NCBI GenBank assembly: GCA_947507595.1
Contig: OX382266.1
Location: 10,540,001 to 10,604,000 of the forward strand
Length of the DNA stretch: 64,000 bases
DNA from: Pyralis farinalis
Lineage: Eukaryota; Arthropoda; Insecta; Lepidoptera; Pyralidae
Direction of reading: 5' to 3'
The translations under genes and the position numbers were made by a program. The first letter of the stretch is position 1, and each line of letters opens with the position of its first letter. This document shows, piece after piece, positions 33,171 to 44,638 of the stretch. Below the pieces are notes generated by a model. That model worked only from the letters and a program-made list of their open reading frames with translations. It did no database searches and was not told the DNA's origin.

Positions 33171-33425
33171 CTCCTTGGAGCTTACTGTGAGGTCACCTGT
33201 AAGCTTCTAAAGAGTCACGCGCAGGAACACAACAACCCTCCAGGGAGTTGTTATTTGGTCGCGATTTTTCTGTGAGGTCGGTACTTCACCAGACAGGCTG
33301 CTTTGATTCGCCCTACCTCTATTAAAAACACCCAGACCAAGACAAACGACATGTTCATGCACACAAATGTTTATCCGGTATGGAAATTGAGCTCACGAGC
33401 GTTGGTGTCAAAGTCGCGTTTTTAA
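33171..33425 (-). mobile_element. SINE family A, reverse half of a palindrome
   Basis: The minus-strand SINE includes head sequence (reverse complement of CGAGCGTTGGTGTCAAAGTC), TAGGGCGAATCAAAGCAGCC and CCAGGAGG-type body, and lacks its tail. It is arranged tail-side to tail-side with the copy at 32838-33152 across ATCGATCGATCGATCGATC. Confidence 0.75.
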
Positions 33426-33500
33426 CGGCAGCGCCACCTAGCTCTATATGTTGCCGCGTTTTATGATTTAAATAATTGTGACAGTCAAGGTCCAATGATT

Positions 33501-34877
33501 CTATGTATACATATGATGAAAGATAGTGCGTCGGGTGAAGTCAGAATCAGATCGCATAACAAATCCATACATGTTGTAGTCCTTTTCAATTATTGTATCA
33601 ATGTGAATGTCGAAATTCAATTTGCTATCTAGAATGACGACAAGATTTCTGATAGACTCGACAGGTTCGAGAAGGGTGCCACATAGCTTGTACGAATGGT
33701 GACTTACATTACGTTGTTTAGTGAAAATTATGGATTTACATTTATTTATACTGAGGCGCAATTTATTATTTTCGCAATAGTCCGAAAATCTGTCGAAGTC
33801 ATCTAGAAATTTATGATGATCCTCAACATTGTCTATCGTTTGGAAAATCTTCAGATCATCGGCGTATAAAAGATAATTGCAATAAAAGCAGTGGTGTATG
33901 TCATTAATATAGATTATGAAGAATAGTGGACCCATTATTGATCCCTGCGGGTACTAGAAGCGATAGATACGTAATTTGACTCGTGTCCATTTATAGCGAA
34001 CTTTTGTGTGCGATTAGAAATATAAGATTTAAACCATCTCCAAAGATTACCGCGAATAGTGAGTTAAAAGCGAGTTTTTGGAGGAGTATTTTCTGATCCA
34101 CTCTGTTAAATGTCTTCTGTAAATCTGTCCGTTTGTTTATCTACATATAAGTCTTCAAAAATATAAATAGTATAAATAAAAAGGTAGATTGGTAGAAGTT
34201 GAACGTCTTTGTAGAAAACCGCGCTGCTGTTCAAAGATAATATTATGTAATGGTGGATATATAATGTTATATACTAACTTCTCAAAAAGCTTTGACAAAG
34301 TGGGAAGAATTGAGATAGGTCGGTAATTCTCCACATTATATACGGACCCACTTTTGTGTTCAAGGACTATGCGACCACTTTTCCAAATGTTGTAAAAGAA
34401 TCCCTCCTGTACAAAACAACGATTATATAGGTAATGTAATGGCTGACATATTGAATCCGCAGTAGACCTGAAGAATAAAGGAGGGATGCAGTCCTCCCCG
34501 GAGTCTTTATTGATGTTTAGGGCTCTCAATTCCTTAAGTACGTCTTCTTGGGTCATGCGTATACTACTGAGGACTACGGATGCACTATTTGTGTCTGAAA
34601 TATTAGAATCATCGAAGTCATTATCCACACTAGATGGTTCAAAGACTCAGTGGAAGAAAGTCGAGAACAAATTACATACTTCAATGGGATTACCTGCAGA
34701 TCTATCCCTACAAGTGACGGAAGTAGGTATACCCGCATTTGCTTTCCGATTATTGATGTGGTACGTCCAAAAGTAGTTTACATTATCACATATATTTTCT
34801 TCTATTGACGCTATGTATTTTTTGTAGCATTCGTGCGCCTGTACCTTAAATCTGACCCTACATATTCGAAGTCTCAT
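33501..34877 (-). pseudogene. CR1/Jockey-like LINE reverse transcriptase, frameshifted
   Basis: Minus strand in order: HECYKKYIASIEENICDNV (linker), ALNINKDSGEDCIPPLFF, GRIVLEHKSGSVYNVENYRP and SILPTLSKLFEKLVY (RT fingers), then a decayed stretch with KTFNRVDQ, PQGSIMGPLFFIIYINDI, LLYADDLKIF (catalytic pair) and LSINKCKSIIF. At least two frame changes occur between 34155 and 33935. The 3' side ends near the SINE palindrome. It differs in wording from the LINE at 11303. Confidence 0.8.
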
Positions 34878-35236
34878 AGTCCGATATGTTGTTGTACGTT
34901 TTCCATTTCTTGTTTTTTGTCTTGTTTTTGAATAAATAAAATCAAATCAGGTGTAAAAACTTTTACTTTTTACAGGAACATGTTTTTTGATAATAGAGAA
35001 GAGTAGTTCATAAAAAACGGATACTGCACTTTTAGCAGTCGGCAGTACAGTTAAATATTCACCAATAGGCATCGGCATCAGAACGGAAATGCTGATGTTG
35101 CATATCAATAGGCACTAATGGCACAGGTTCTGAGTGCGCCTGACAGCTGGGAACGTTAGTAATAAATAAATCCAACATGTAATTTCTAATATTTTTGAAT
35201 TTGTATCCCATTTAACATAGACATAAAAGCAGCCTG

Positions 35237-35911
35237 GTGGACGAAGAACAATGCAGGGCACACTCCAACTTTGCCCTGCGAATGTTTACGGATGGCAGCA
35301 AGATTGGGGGCCGGGTTGGCGCCGCTGTGTCCATATGGAACGGCGACGCCGAAACCAAGGCCGTCAAGCTTGCTTTGTCGTCCTACTGTACCGTCTACCA
35401 GGCGGAACTCCTGGCTATCTGCACGGCGGCCAGATTACGACCGCTGCCCTGTCTGCCTGTCTCATTCGTCAAAGGTATGAACCGCAAGGGGACCATTGAC
35501 GAATGGGACAGGAGGTACCAATCGGGAACAACAGCTTCGACAACGAAGATGTTCTTCCCGAGTGCGGCGGCGGCTTACAGTATCGTGGGCAAAATGGTGC
35601 CGTCGAGCATCGGTACGCAGGTCCTCTCGGGGCATGGTGGGTTCTCCGCGTACTTGCACAGATTCAAGTGCGCGGAGGACCCATCGTGCTTCTGCGAGCC
35701 CGGCGTGGACCAGACAGTGCAGCACATATTGTTTCGATATCCCGCATTCTCCAAACAGAGGTACGATTTGGAGCAGGAGTTGGGAATGCGGGTCACCGAA
35801 ACAACGGTCTCCGAAATAGTGGTGGGGAAAGGTAGAACAAAATGTTTAAGATACTGCGTCAGTCTAGCCACGGCTGTCATAGATAGGAACAAGCAGAGCA
35901 GCTCCACCTAG
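35237..35911 (+). pseudogene. R1-clade LINE RNase H / zinc-knuckle ORF with internal deletion
   Basis: A 224-codon open frame. RNase H starts ALRMFTDGSKIGGRVGAAVS (catalytic Asp), then YQAELLAICTA (catalytic Glu). The sequence then jumps through LRPLPCLPVSFVKGM to the C-terminal tether DEWDRRY. The later part has VLSGHGGFSAYLHRFKCAED, PSCFCEPG and VQHILFRYPAF, a CCHC-like knuckle with the last Cys replaced. The rest of the RNase H domain is missing without breaking the frame. RT and endonuclease are absent. Confidence 0.75.
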
Positions 35912-36168
35912 GACTAATGTTGTATACCTCGGCTATACTCTGTATAGCCGATGGGATCGCGGTGGCTAGGTGGAGCTGTGAAGCTCGCTGTCGCCTGTGT
36001 CTGGACTGACGCAATATGGGGCGGGAAGTTTGGATACACATGAAGATACTTCACCGGCGTTCTAAAAAATGGGCGAAATCAAATTTTTTTAGAAAATGTA
36101 ACTGAAAGATGATGAATGGAAGAATGAATTGCGGAATGGAAGAGAGTATGATGAATGAATGTGTTTAT
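35912..36168 (+). mobile_element. Probable 3' UTR of the R1-like LINE
   Basis: Follows the stop directly and contains a short hairpin CGGCTATA-CTCTG-TATAGCCG (35928-35948) and the GC-rich GATGGGATCGCGGTGGCTAG. It fades into A/G-rich sequence near 36130; the exact end is not visible. Confidence 0.4.
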
Positions 36169-36599
36169 TTACAATGGAATATTTAAAAAAATTAAGCTTA
36201 ATAAATGAAAATGTGAGAAAAGAGCCTTGCCCATGACAGAGGTGCAAGATTTAAAAAAAAAAAAAAAACAATCATAAAGTTGTATAAATATCCAGTAGCT
36301 AATTCGTAGCGTACACCAACCATGATCCAAAAAAAGTAGTTTTAATAGTGCTGCTAGATGCATATAACACTTCAATCCTTTAATGATTAAAGCTATTAAT
36401 CATTGAAAACTCTGGTAGTCACCATCCCTATTTGCAGCTGGTTCATTAAAAGAGATCGGGGATGGCAACCTTCGGATGATTCTCCTTGTGTAGACCATAG
36501 ATGGTAACAGCTTTATATCGGGCGGATCTTGTGCATGTTTTTTTGCCGTACGTAGTACCTTTACAAAAAATCGAGAGGTTTTCAGAAAGAGACAGAAAC

Positions 36600-39500
36600 G
36601 CATTGTTTCTTTAGAAATATACAATTAATAAATATTTTATACCAGTGTTTTTCTCTGACCGTAATTCATGTAAATCGAAAGGCAGCGAAATGAAGTTTCC
36701 TTCAGCATCAGTTTTTGGTATTAATTAGGACCTGTTTTTTCACAGTGCAGTAATTCTCTCGAGTTTTTCATATCCAACTTACATTTAGTACCTACACGAG
36801 ACCAGGAAATTGATGGTATACATACCAACCAGTTAAGTATACGTCAAATTACGGCATTTTCAAATGAATAATCTTTAGACATAGTTTTGGGTCATTTAAA
36901 GGTTTATTTAAAGTTATATTTTTTTATGATGATAAATATCAATTTTGATTAATTTAAATCACTTTTTAAATGTTGTCCGATTATTGTAAAGATCTTTGTG
37001 CTATATGTACTTATTAATCAGACATAATCTTAAATATTTATATGCTGTTTAAATTTAGACACAAAAAGACGCATACATTTGATTAATGAATAGTGACGAA
37101 ACAAAGATTTACCTTTCGTGAGATCACTTTTAGAAATTAGCAAAATGGACGATATTTTTAATTATGAATAATGGTTAGGCTGCGGTTTGTTACGTAGGTG
37201 TAGCTATTTCGAGTTCGTGATTGGAAGACGTGATTATTAATACCAATTAGTGTGTGGGTAGGGTTCTATTAAGAATAAATAATTTACTCCAATTAATTTA
37301 ATTTGTCAATACAAAATCACTTTAATACCGTTGTAAACATGTGATTGGTTTCATGACAACAAACAACTACCCTGTGTTTAGTAACTTTAAAATGGTCAAG
37401 AAATGTAGCCAACCTCCTTGGGGTTAGTCTAATCTAAAGTAGTAAGGTATTGGAAGAAAGGAATGACAAAAAATAAATGCCTTAAATTTTAGTAAACTTT
37501 TTTTTATTGATAACCGAAAATGTACATTATTTACTTATTTAAAATCCTACAACTTCATACATAAATTACATAATATAACAGGCAGTACATTAGTAACAAC
37601 TCGGATTATATTCGCGATCTCGCGATACGTTGTATGAGTACGCAAAACCGGCAAATAATTTGACACTTTGGCACGTTGGTGAGAGACATACATTCAACAT
37701 AAATAAATAGTGCTTTTAATAACTCAATTTGAAAATTTTTACAATAAAGAGATTTCCTAACGAATTTCACAGTACATGTAGACATAAACCAAGCAAAGTT
37801 TGTTCCAGGCAACTGATAAAATACGTAAATTCTTTTTTGTAAACACATAGTAGACCACGGGGCCTCTACCTTTCACCCCGCAACTCCATATCTGCTCCGT
37901 TAACAAGCATCTTCGAGTAAATTCGGTAGCCGCGCAACCATAGAAGTTAAAAAGCACTAACTGCACGTCAATTAGAGGATATAACAAAATTTACTCGAAA
38001 ACCTCTGCAGGGGTAATGTGTATGTTGTACCTGTTACGAAACTATAATTTTTTTTAAACAAATATGTCACCTAAGATTAATGTCCAGTGGCCAGCCGCGG
38101 CTAATACTCAGCTGAGCAATGGTCATTGACCTTTAGTGACCCGTTCATTTGGTATGTTTTACGTAAATGGGACAACTTAGCATCGAGTTAATTTTATCAC
38201 TTCAAATATTGATATCTAGCGCTATTTCGATACTGATCTATTTCTAGCTCTGAATGTGTCAAATCACTCGCCGGATACAGTACAAATGAATAAAAGTAAC
38301 ATTTTTATAGATATATATTAAAAACAGAAATTTTAAAATGAAATAAGAATGTAAAGAAAAGAATATGTAAAAAAAAAGTAAGGAATCTAAGTGACCACAA
38401 ATGTCTTGCGTACACATGACACATTTTTAATAAAATATATTCTTATCACAAAGGCAAATAAGGTACTTTCGATATTTTTTATACAAATCAAACAAACATA
38501 TCTATTAAAATAAAAATTGGTTCTGATTTCATACATTGAGCTTCAGCGCCAGTACACACATACCTACTTAATTAATTTATATATTATTTGCTTTTTTTCA
38601 TATTAATGAAACATATACAATCATTCTCGAAAAAAATGTGACAAATAATGTATTATAAAATAAGTATTATGTCATTTAATTGGAGCAATTTTATATATAC
38701 TTAATAGCGTGTGTTTTGTCAAGTACTGAGAGAGGCAGACACTTGTTGAATTCAATAATTAACATGAATAATACACTTATATGTACATCATATTTTAACA
38801 TAATATTATGCAAAACATTGTATATGGTGGAGGTTTCTAGCATTATTTAGTGAGAGAAGTATTGAATTGTGTAAAGGTTATTTTATTTCGAATTATTTCA
38901 TAATTCGTATTTATTACATAGTAATTGAAGGAGTGTTATGTAGTGTGTAGGTACAGGCTATATAGAAGAGGTGTGTCCCGTCGCATCGGCCTAGGGTTGC
39001 CATCTTAAGTCCAGAAGAATTCACAAGACCCAGCTAGATGTTACACAGAGCTCATTTCTCCCTACTCCCTAATTCCCTATGTATGACAAGTACACATAAA
39101 TGAATGTTGTTGGCGAAGTCTGTTACACCAAACAACAAATTCAACTTATATGAATGCAAATAGTCATTTACGGATTTTTTTATTGCAACGGCTGCAAAAT
39201 GTAATTTTGCAAGAACTTCCTAAGGCAATAATCCAAAATTATGACTTTTTCTTTAAAACTATTAAAGAAAAAAAACCTGAATATAAAATTTTGAGAATAA
39301 ATTTACATACCCACAAATTAACTGTAAAAATGTAGTTTTACAATGTTTGTCCATAAGGACAAAAGGAGAATAACCTCCTGAAAAGGCTCGATTTACAGAT
39401 TGTCATTATATACAGGGACAGAAAGTTTTACAGTTTCATAGCTGGACTTATATACAAATTCCTGCCTGGGTACTCCCCAGCTGGATCCGTGCCCTCAGAG

Positions 39501-42500
39501 CAGAGAAATCTCTGAATACAGACAGAACCCAGATGCCGCAGCGTAGTTTGTTTGACAATGGTTCCGCCAAAACAATGCTGCTATACTGCGATCAGATTGT
39601 TTGACGTAACGGTTTGATAATCATGTATTGTTTGACTGTGAACTATTATTTGTATTTAATAAATCACTCGTAAGTGGAAGAGTTCATTGTCGTACATGTA
39701 TATTACACCGTGTTTGCACTGTACGCCCTGATATAAGCTTGCATTGGCTACTTTTCGTTTGGACGGGATGTCGCAACTGTCGCACCCAATCTATCTAGCA
39801 CCTTAGGTGATTATCAGGTAATAATATTTATAATTTTAAGGGTCTTAAAATCGCAACCAAACAGAATAGTTCGAATATATATACGTTACGGGTAATAATT
39901 TGTCAATATGAAGATAATAAATAGTAAACCGTACATGCGGCAGTGTATTTTTTAATAATATATAAACACGTACAAAATAATAAAAATACATTCAACATAT
40001 GCAGTTATGCACGCACACAATCTTAAGTTCGAAATAACAATGCACACATAAAACTATAACTAATGTTACTGTCTATGACTATTATATACATAATTTACAG
40101 GTATTTAACTACATGTTGTTGTCTCAGAAGGAGACTGTTGTTATGGTAAAGGTGATGGCCAACAGCGGGATTCGACGGCCAACATTGAAACGTTTTAGTC
40201 TTTAAAACGTTTGCACGTTTAGTACGAATTCGATATCCATCGAAGTGCACGTTCCGCCGACGCCCGCTGTGTACACTAATTTTAATTTTGTGTGAAATTG
40301 AGCCTATTACTTTTGCTGTTATCATCAAACCCAGAAAAATATAACGGTAAATCATCTGAAATGCATCATTAACAGGTGCAGATAACTAAATTAAAAAATA
40401 TATTATGTAACTTTGTATATTAAATCACACTTAGTTAAAGCAAAATGATTTGCTAAGATTGAACGGAGAATTTAGAAACGTATATTGAGTCAATTAGTAG
40501 TAATAACATATTTTATTTAATTTTCCGCTAATACGAGTTGATAAATCACTCTGATTGAAAAATCATCGATTCATATTAGGTGTCTTAAATTCTGCCGTTC
40601 AATTTACATAACGTTATACATACACAACACCAACAAAATTTCAAGTGAATATCTATTGTTATTTATATAGGCCAGTATAACTGTTATATAACGTGCCTAT
40701 TTACTTCCATCCCTACATACTACACGACTTTAACATATCCTACATACTCCAAAGATATGTTTTCTAAAAATCAAATTATTATGATACAATTTGAAATGTT
40801 CCGTTTACGAATACGAGATCTGTTAGAGAAAATTAAAACATAGTATAAATACTTAAATAGTGTTACAGTAAGTTACAAATATTTTTAAGTCTCATCATTT
40901 GATTCTATATACATAATAAAAAAATATTATATGTTTTATATAAAAGAAACTAATGAAAGCATTCATAATGCTCTACCTCAGTTATTTTCGATTATTGACG
41001 TTTAAGGAGCCTCTATGCATATCATTAATTCGTTGCACATCACGACCACAGCCCAAATTGAAGACGATACAGGTTGAATTTTTTGATCTCTTTCAGCCTT
41101 TGGTTCAAACTACCTCCCGCCTCTACAAATCAATGGCTATTGTCAAATAAATTTATTGTCCATTTGATTACAGGCGTTTTAGCGCTGTAGGTTTTGAAAA
41201 TGATATGTGAGCGTCCATGAGCGCTATTGCACTAGTAATAGAAATGACATTGTTCAAATTAGTGTCGGAACACTCGTAGGTGCCTTTTCAAATTGGCACA
41301 CAAATTTAGCAGTAATTTGTATGGGAAAGTATGTTCAGCGAGCTCACTTTCAGGGTTTCACTAACATGTACCGACGACCCATTTTCGGTACCAAAAAATT
41401 CGATCTGAATCACGCGATGTCCGAACCCATTGTCCGCTTGTTTTCAATTTAGACTACGGAACCATAGCTCAATAGACGCGTCATTATTTTTCTGAAACTG
41501 TCCACATGCTTTCTCGAAGGCTCCTTAATTGTCAGTGAATGTGACGACCTAGTAACAGTTAACATTTACGAGTCTATATGTGATGTGTACTATTCCTAAG
41601 TCTCCAACGATGGACTACTTTGTGCACGTTCGTTAATAATGCCCATAAGTTTTTACGTTTACGTTGGTCTTTATTACTGAGCTCACATGCTAAAATTTAA
41701 AACATTGGCTTCAAAACATCAGCTTAACATTGGATTCAAATGCAACACTAAAAATAATTCATGTTACAGAACTAATCGATTATTTTTATAACAATTTTAT
41801 AATCGATTACTTCTGTGACGCTAAATATAGTCTACGTAACGAAATGAATTTGTTGTATTCTGTCTTAGTTTTCAACAATTGACTAAAGCAATCTCTTTTT
41901 TGATCGTATCATCGAATAAATATTAAAATGAAAGCAACCGCATTTATAATTATTTAAAAAACTTTTAGTATAAATTTATAAAAAGATGTGGCAGGCAGTC
42001 TGCGAATTAAAGACTGCTTCGTGAAATTAGAGCATTTTATCAAAAAAGGTTAATATATTCACAGTAATAGACAATTATTAAATCAAAACATCAGAAAGCT
42101 GGGCGAATAAACGGCCAAACGAAATCGCATTCTACAAAACCGTCATAAATCAAACAATTTCTCATAAACACAATTATTATAATCTCATTATTCTCCCTAT
42201 GTACTTACTCGTATTGCCGGATTTTACCTAAGCTATTATCCAAAATTTTCAGGATGAAATTACATACTTGTATAAATAAGTTATACGATAGTTATATAAT
42301 ATATTTCATAAGAGTAGTGGTCTAAAGATTCGCTTAAGTTATGTTATTGGGTATTAATCAGATTAATATCAATTTTTAACCTCACCTCATGCCACGTTGT
42401 CACTCGAAATTCAGTTAATTCAACACCATATTTTAACTTCAGTCCAATAAAGGAAAAATATCCAACATCGCGTACGCTCTCCGAAATAAAATATACCTAT

Positions 42501-44476
42501 TCAAAACCCCGTGATATTTGCTAGTGTGAATATATTGAGAACCTACCCTACGTTTACTTACAGCTTGATATCAATGATTCACTATATGAAGTAAGAGCGA
42601 CAGTTTATCTATGGAAGAGAATATTGAAACCCGGTCAAGCAGATGCGGCTTCTCATTCGATATCGCAACGCTACAACTTTGCTATTTTTATCGCAGGTAG
42701 CTGTGTTTAGACTCGCAGGCGTCCTGCTACAATTGATTTAAATAATATCACGCCCGTAATATCAACTGGTAGTCAATACATGAACACATCTGTGGAGTGT
42801 CATTTTTAAGGGCGTGAATCCGTAACACAAAAGTATTATATGCAATTTGATCTAACCTGCTTTGTGTGCTTCCGCCACCAATTAGTTCATGCGGCCTATG
42901 TAAATTTGACATTCGCAAAATAACGCCTGAATCTATTAATTACAAAAGTATTACAAAAATTTTCATGTTACAAATTTTGTTACTTTTATATTTATAACGC
43001 GATATATATTTACAAGCATCCTTTTGTCAAACTTAAGATGACTTCATGTAACTTCAATAAGAAAATGTGATATTCATTACGATGTAGAATCTACCATGAA
43101 ATAATTGTATAAACTTGGTGTTTTGAATATTTCACGTTGTCCATATAACTAACAGTCAACACGGATCTTTTCAATAGCATTAACATTTACAGACTATCCG
43201 TGTATCTGATATTAATTAAAATATACTTATATGAAAACAACAAAAATAAATCTTTTCAAGCAATGGAAGAAAATCGTTCTACGAAACGACAAGTTATCAC
43301 AAATAAAAGGAGCTCCGTAAGTTCACCGTCGTGTACCAAGCAGTACACCATATTATACTAACAGAATGAGCAATAAATAAACAAGCACAATTCAACCTAC
43401 AAACTTATATTTGTATGCACTACACCTATTTGCAATATGATTTTACTGCAACTGTATAAAATTTCAGCTTCAAACATGTCACAGTTTTGTTAGTGCGCGG
43501 TGCCTTTTGTATGCAAAAGTGTCAAATCTTTGTTTCTTTATTTTTTTCTTTAAATAAAACCAGATCTCCGACGTTTGTACTACAAATAAGTAGTCATAAG
43601 GTTTGAATACAACTCTACGTAACTCCAGAACTTACTAAGTAAATTATAAATAAATAAATAAACTAACGTTTAGTTTCCACATTAAACTGCACTACTCACT
43701 ATCGTATAACAGCCCCACTAACAAATTACTATTCAACTTGACTAACGGAAACGACTTAGTCTTACGACGACGTACAGTTACAATAGTAGCGAGACAAGAA
43801 TATTATACAATAAGATAAATTATAATAGCTGCAAAATCAAACCCACACATTTTTTTGTTTAACGCAGCATTTAGTCAGTAAATGTTAACCTCCTGTAACT
43901 TGAAATGGACAGGATGAATGGATTTGTCATTAAATAAAAAAATTACGCCGAGGCCACACCCTTAAATTATCCATTGCAATGCAACACCACACACTAAGCA
44001 ACGCTAGTCAGAATGGTTCATCGGTTTCTTCCAACAAACGTCGTCTATATTCACAGTAATAAACTGAAGATGATGTAGTAAGTGCTGCCTGCTTCTGAAT
44101 GGCGACGCGGCAGCTGCGCATTCCCGCTGCAACGATTATGGTCACCCCTTTCCACGCATTATTGTTGCGTGTACAGTCCGGAGCGCGTGATGTGGTGTCA
44201 CAAAGCATCGTTTATAAGTGACCTCAGTTTTAGGGATTTATAAGTTTATAAGAATAAGTAGAAGCACGTCGGTATAATCTGTTCCGCAGTCAGCTGCCAT
44301 AAACATGGACATGGCCACCACAAGTAACTAGCAGTACAATTCGTTGAAACAACTAGTTCGACACTGTGTCTGTTGGATGGTAACGCTAGTACTTAAATCA
44401 AGTCAGGCCTATGATAATTGATATACTGCTACCGTGACATGTATTACACATTGCTTACATCAGCCCGTATGGTCAG
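36600..44476. other. TE-poor AT-rich tract downstream of the mannosidase stop; possible long 3' UTR or regulatory DNA
   Basis: About 7.9 kb in which I recognise no SINE, Helitron, RTE or TIR element, although such elements recur every 1-2 kb elsewhere in the window. No convincing coding exon is seen apart from a weak FLYWCH-like ORF near 40.1-40.36 kb. Minus-strand AATAAA candidates occur (for example near 37504-37509, 39178 and 41152). Whether part of this is mannosidase 3' UTR is inference. Confidence 0.4.
40095..40355 (-). other. Weak FLYWCH-like open reading frame, possibly spurious
   Basis: An 86-codon minus-strand ORF whose middle reads NVHFDGYRIRTKRAN, then KTKTFQC. The order (hydrophobic-DGYR, basic residues, KTxTxxC) vaguely recalls the start of a FLYWCH zinc finger, but the expected WxC and second Cys/His pair do not line up. 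No splice sites were verified. Treat it as a hint only. Confidence 0.15.
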
Positions 44477-44638
44477 TTAGATGCGATTGTCGTCGTTGGG
44501 TACTTCGGCCAACACCGTCTTCTCTGCAGCGCGGTACAGGGGGTTCTTGCCTTTGATCGGGAACGGGTGAGCCTCCGTGTTGAACACCCATTCATCTAGA
44601 GGCAGGAGGGTGTCATCCGCGAACAGCAAATATAAATA
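44477..44638 (-). CDS. alpha-Man-Ia: alpha-mannosidase terminal exon with stop codon
   Basis: Encodes 53 residues starting YLYLLFADDTLLPLDEW and ending NDDNRI, then TAA at 44479-44477. VFNTEAHP holds the Thr that coordinates the catalytic calcium in this family. The acceptor is TTTCTTTGCAG. The tail after NTEAHP is short and polar. The 3' untranslated region runs toward lower coordinates; no poly(A) site can be assigned with confidence. Confidence 0.92.
   Translation of the reverse strand, partial: YLYLLFADDTLLPLDEWVFNTEAHPFPIKGKNPLYRAAEKTVLAEVPNDDNRI

Noticed and set aside
33153..33171. (ATCG)n as a simple microsatellite
   Set aside because: It is the self-complementary centre of a SINE palindrome, better explained by that rearrangement.
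35462..35907. Antisense and alternate-frame ORFs over the R1-like gene
   Set aside because: Shadows of the plus-strand RNase H/zinc-knuckle ORF.
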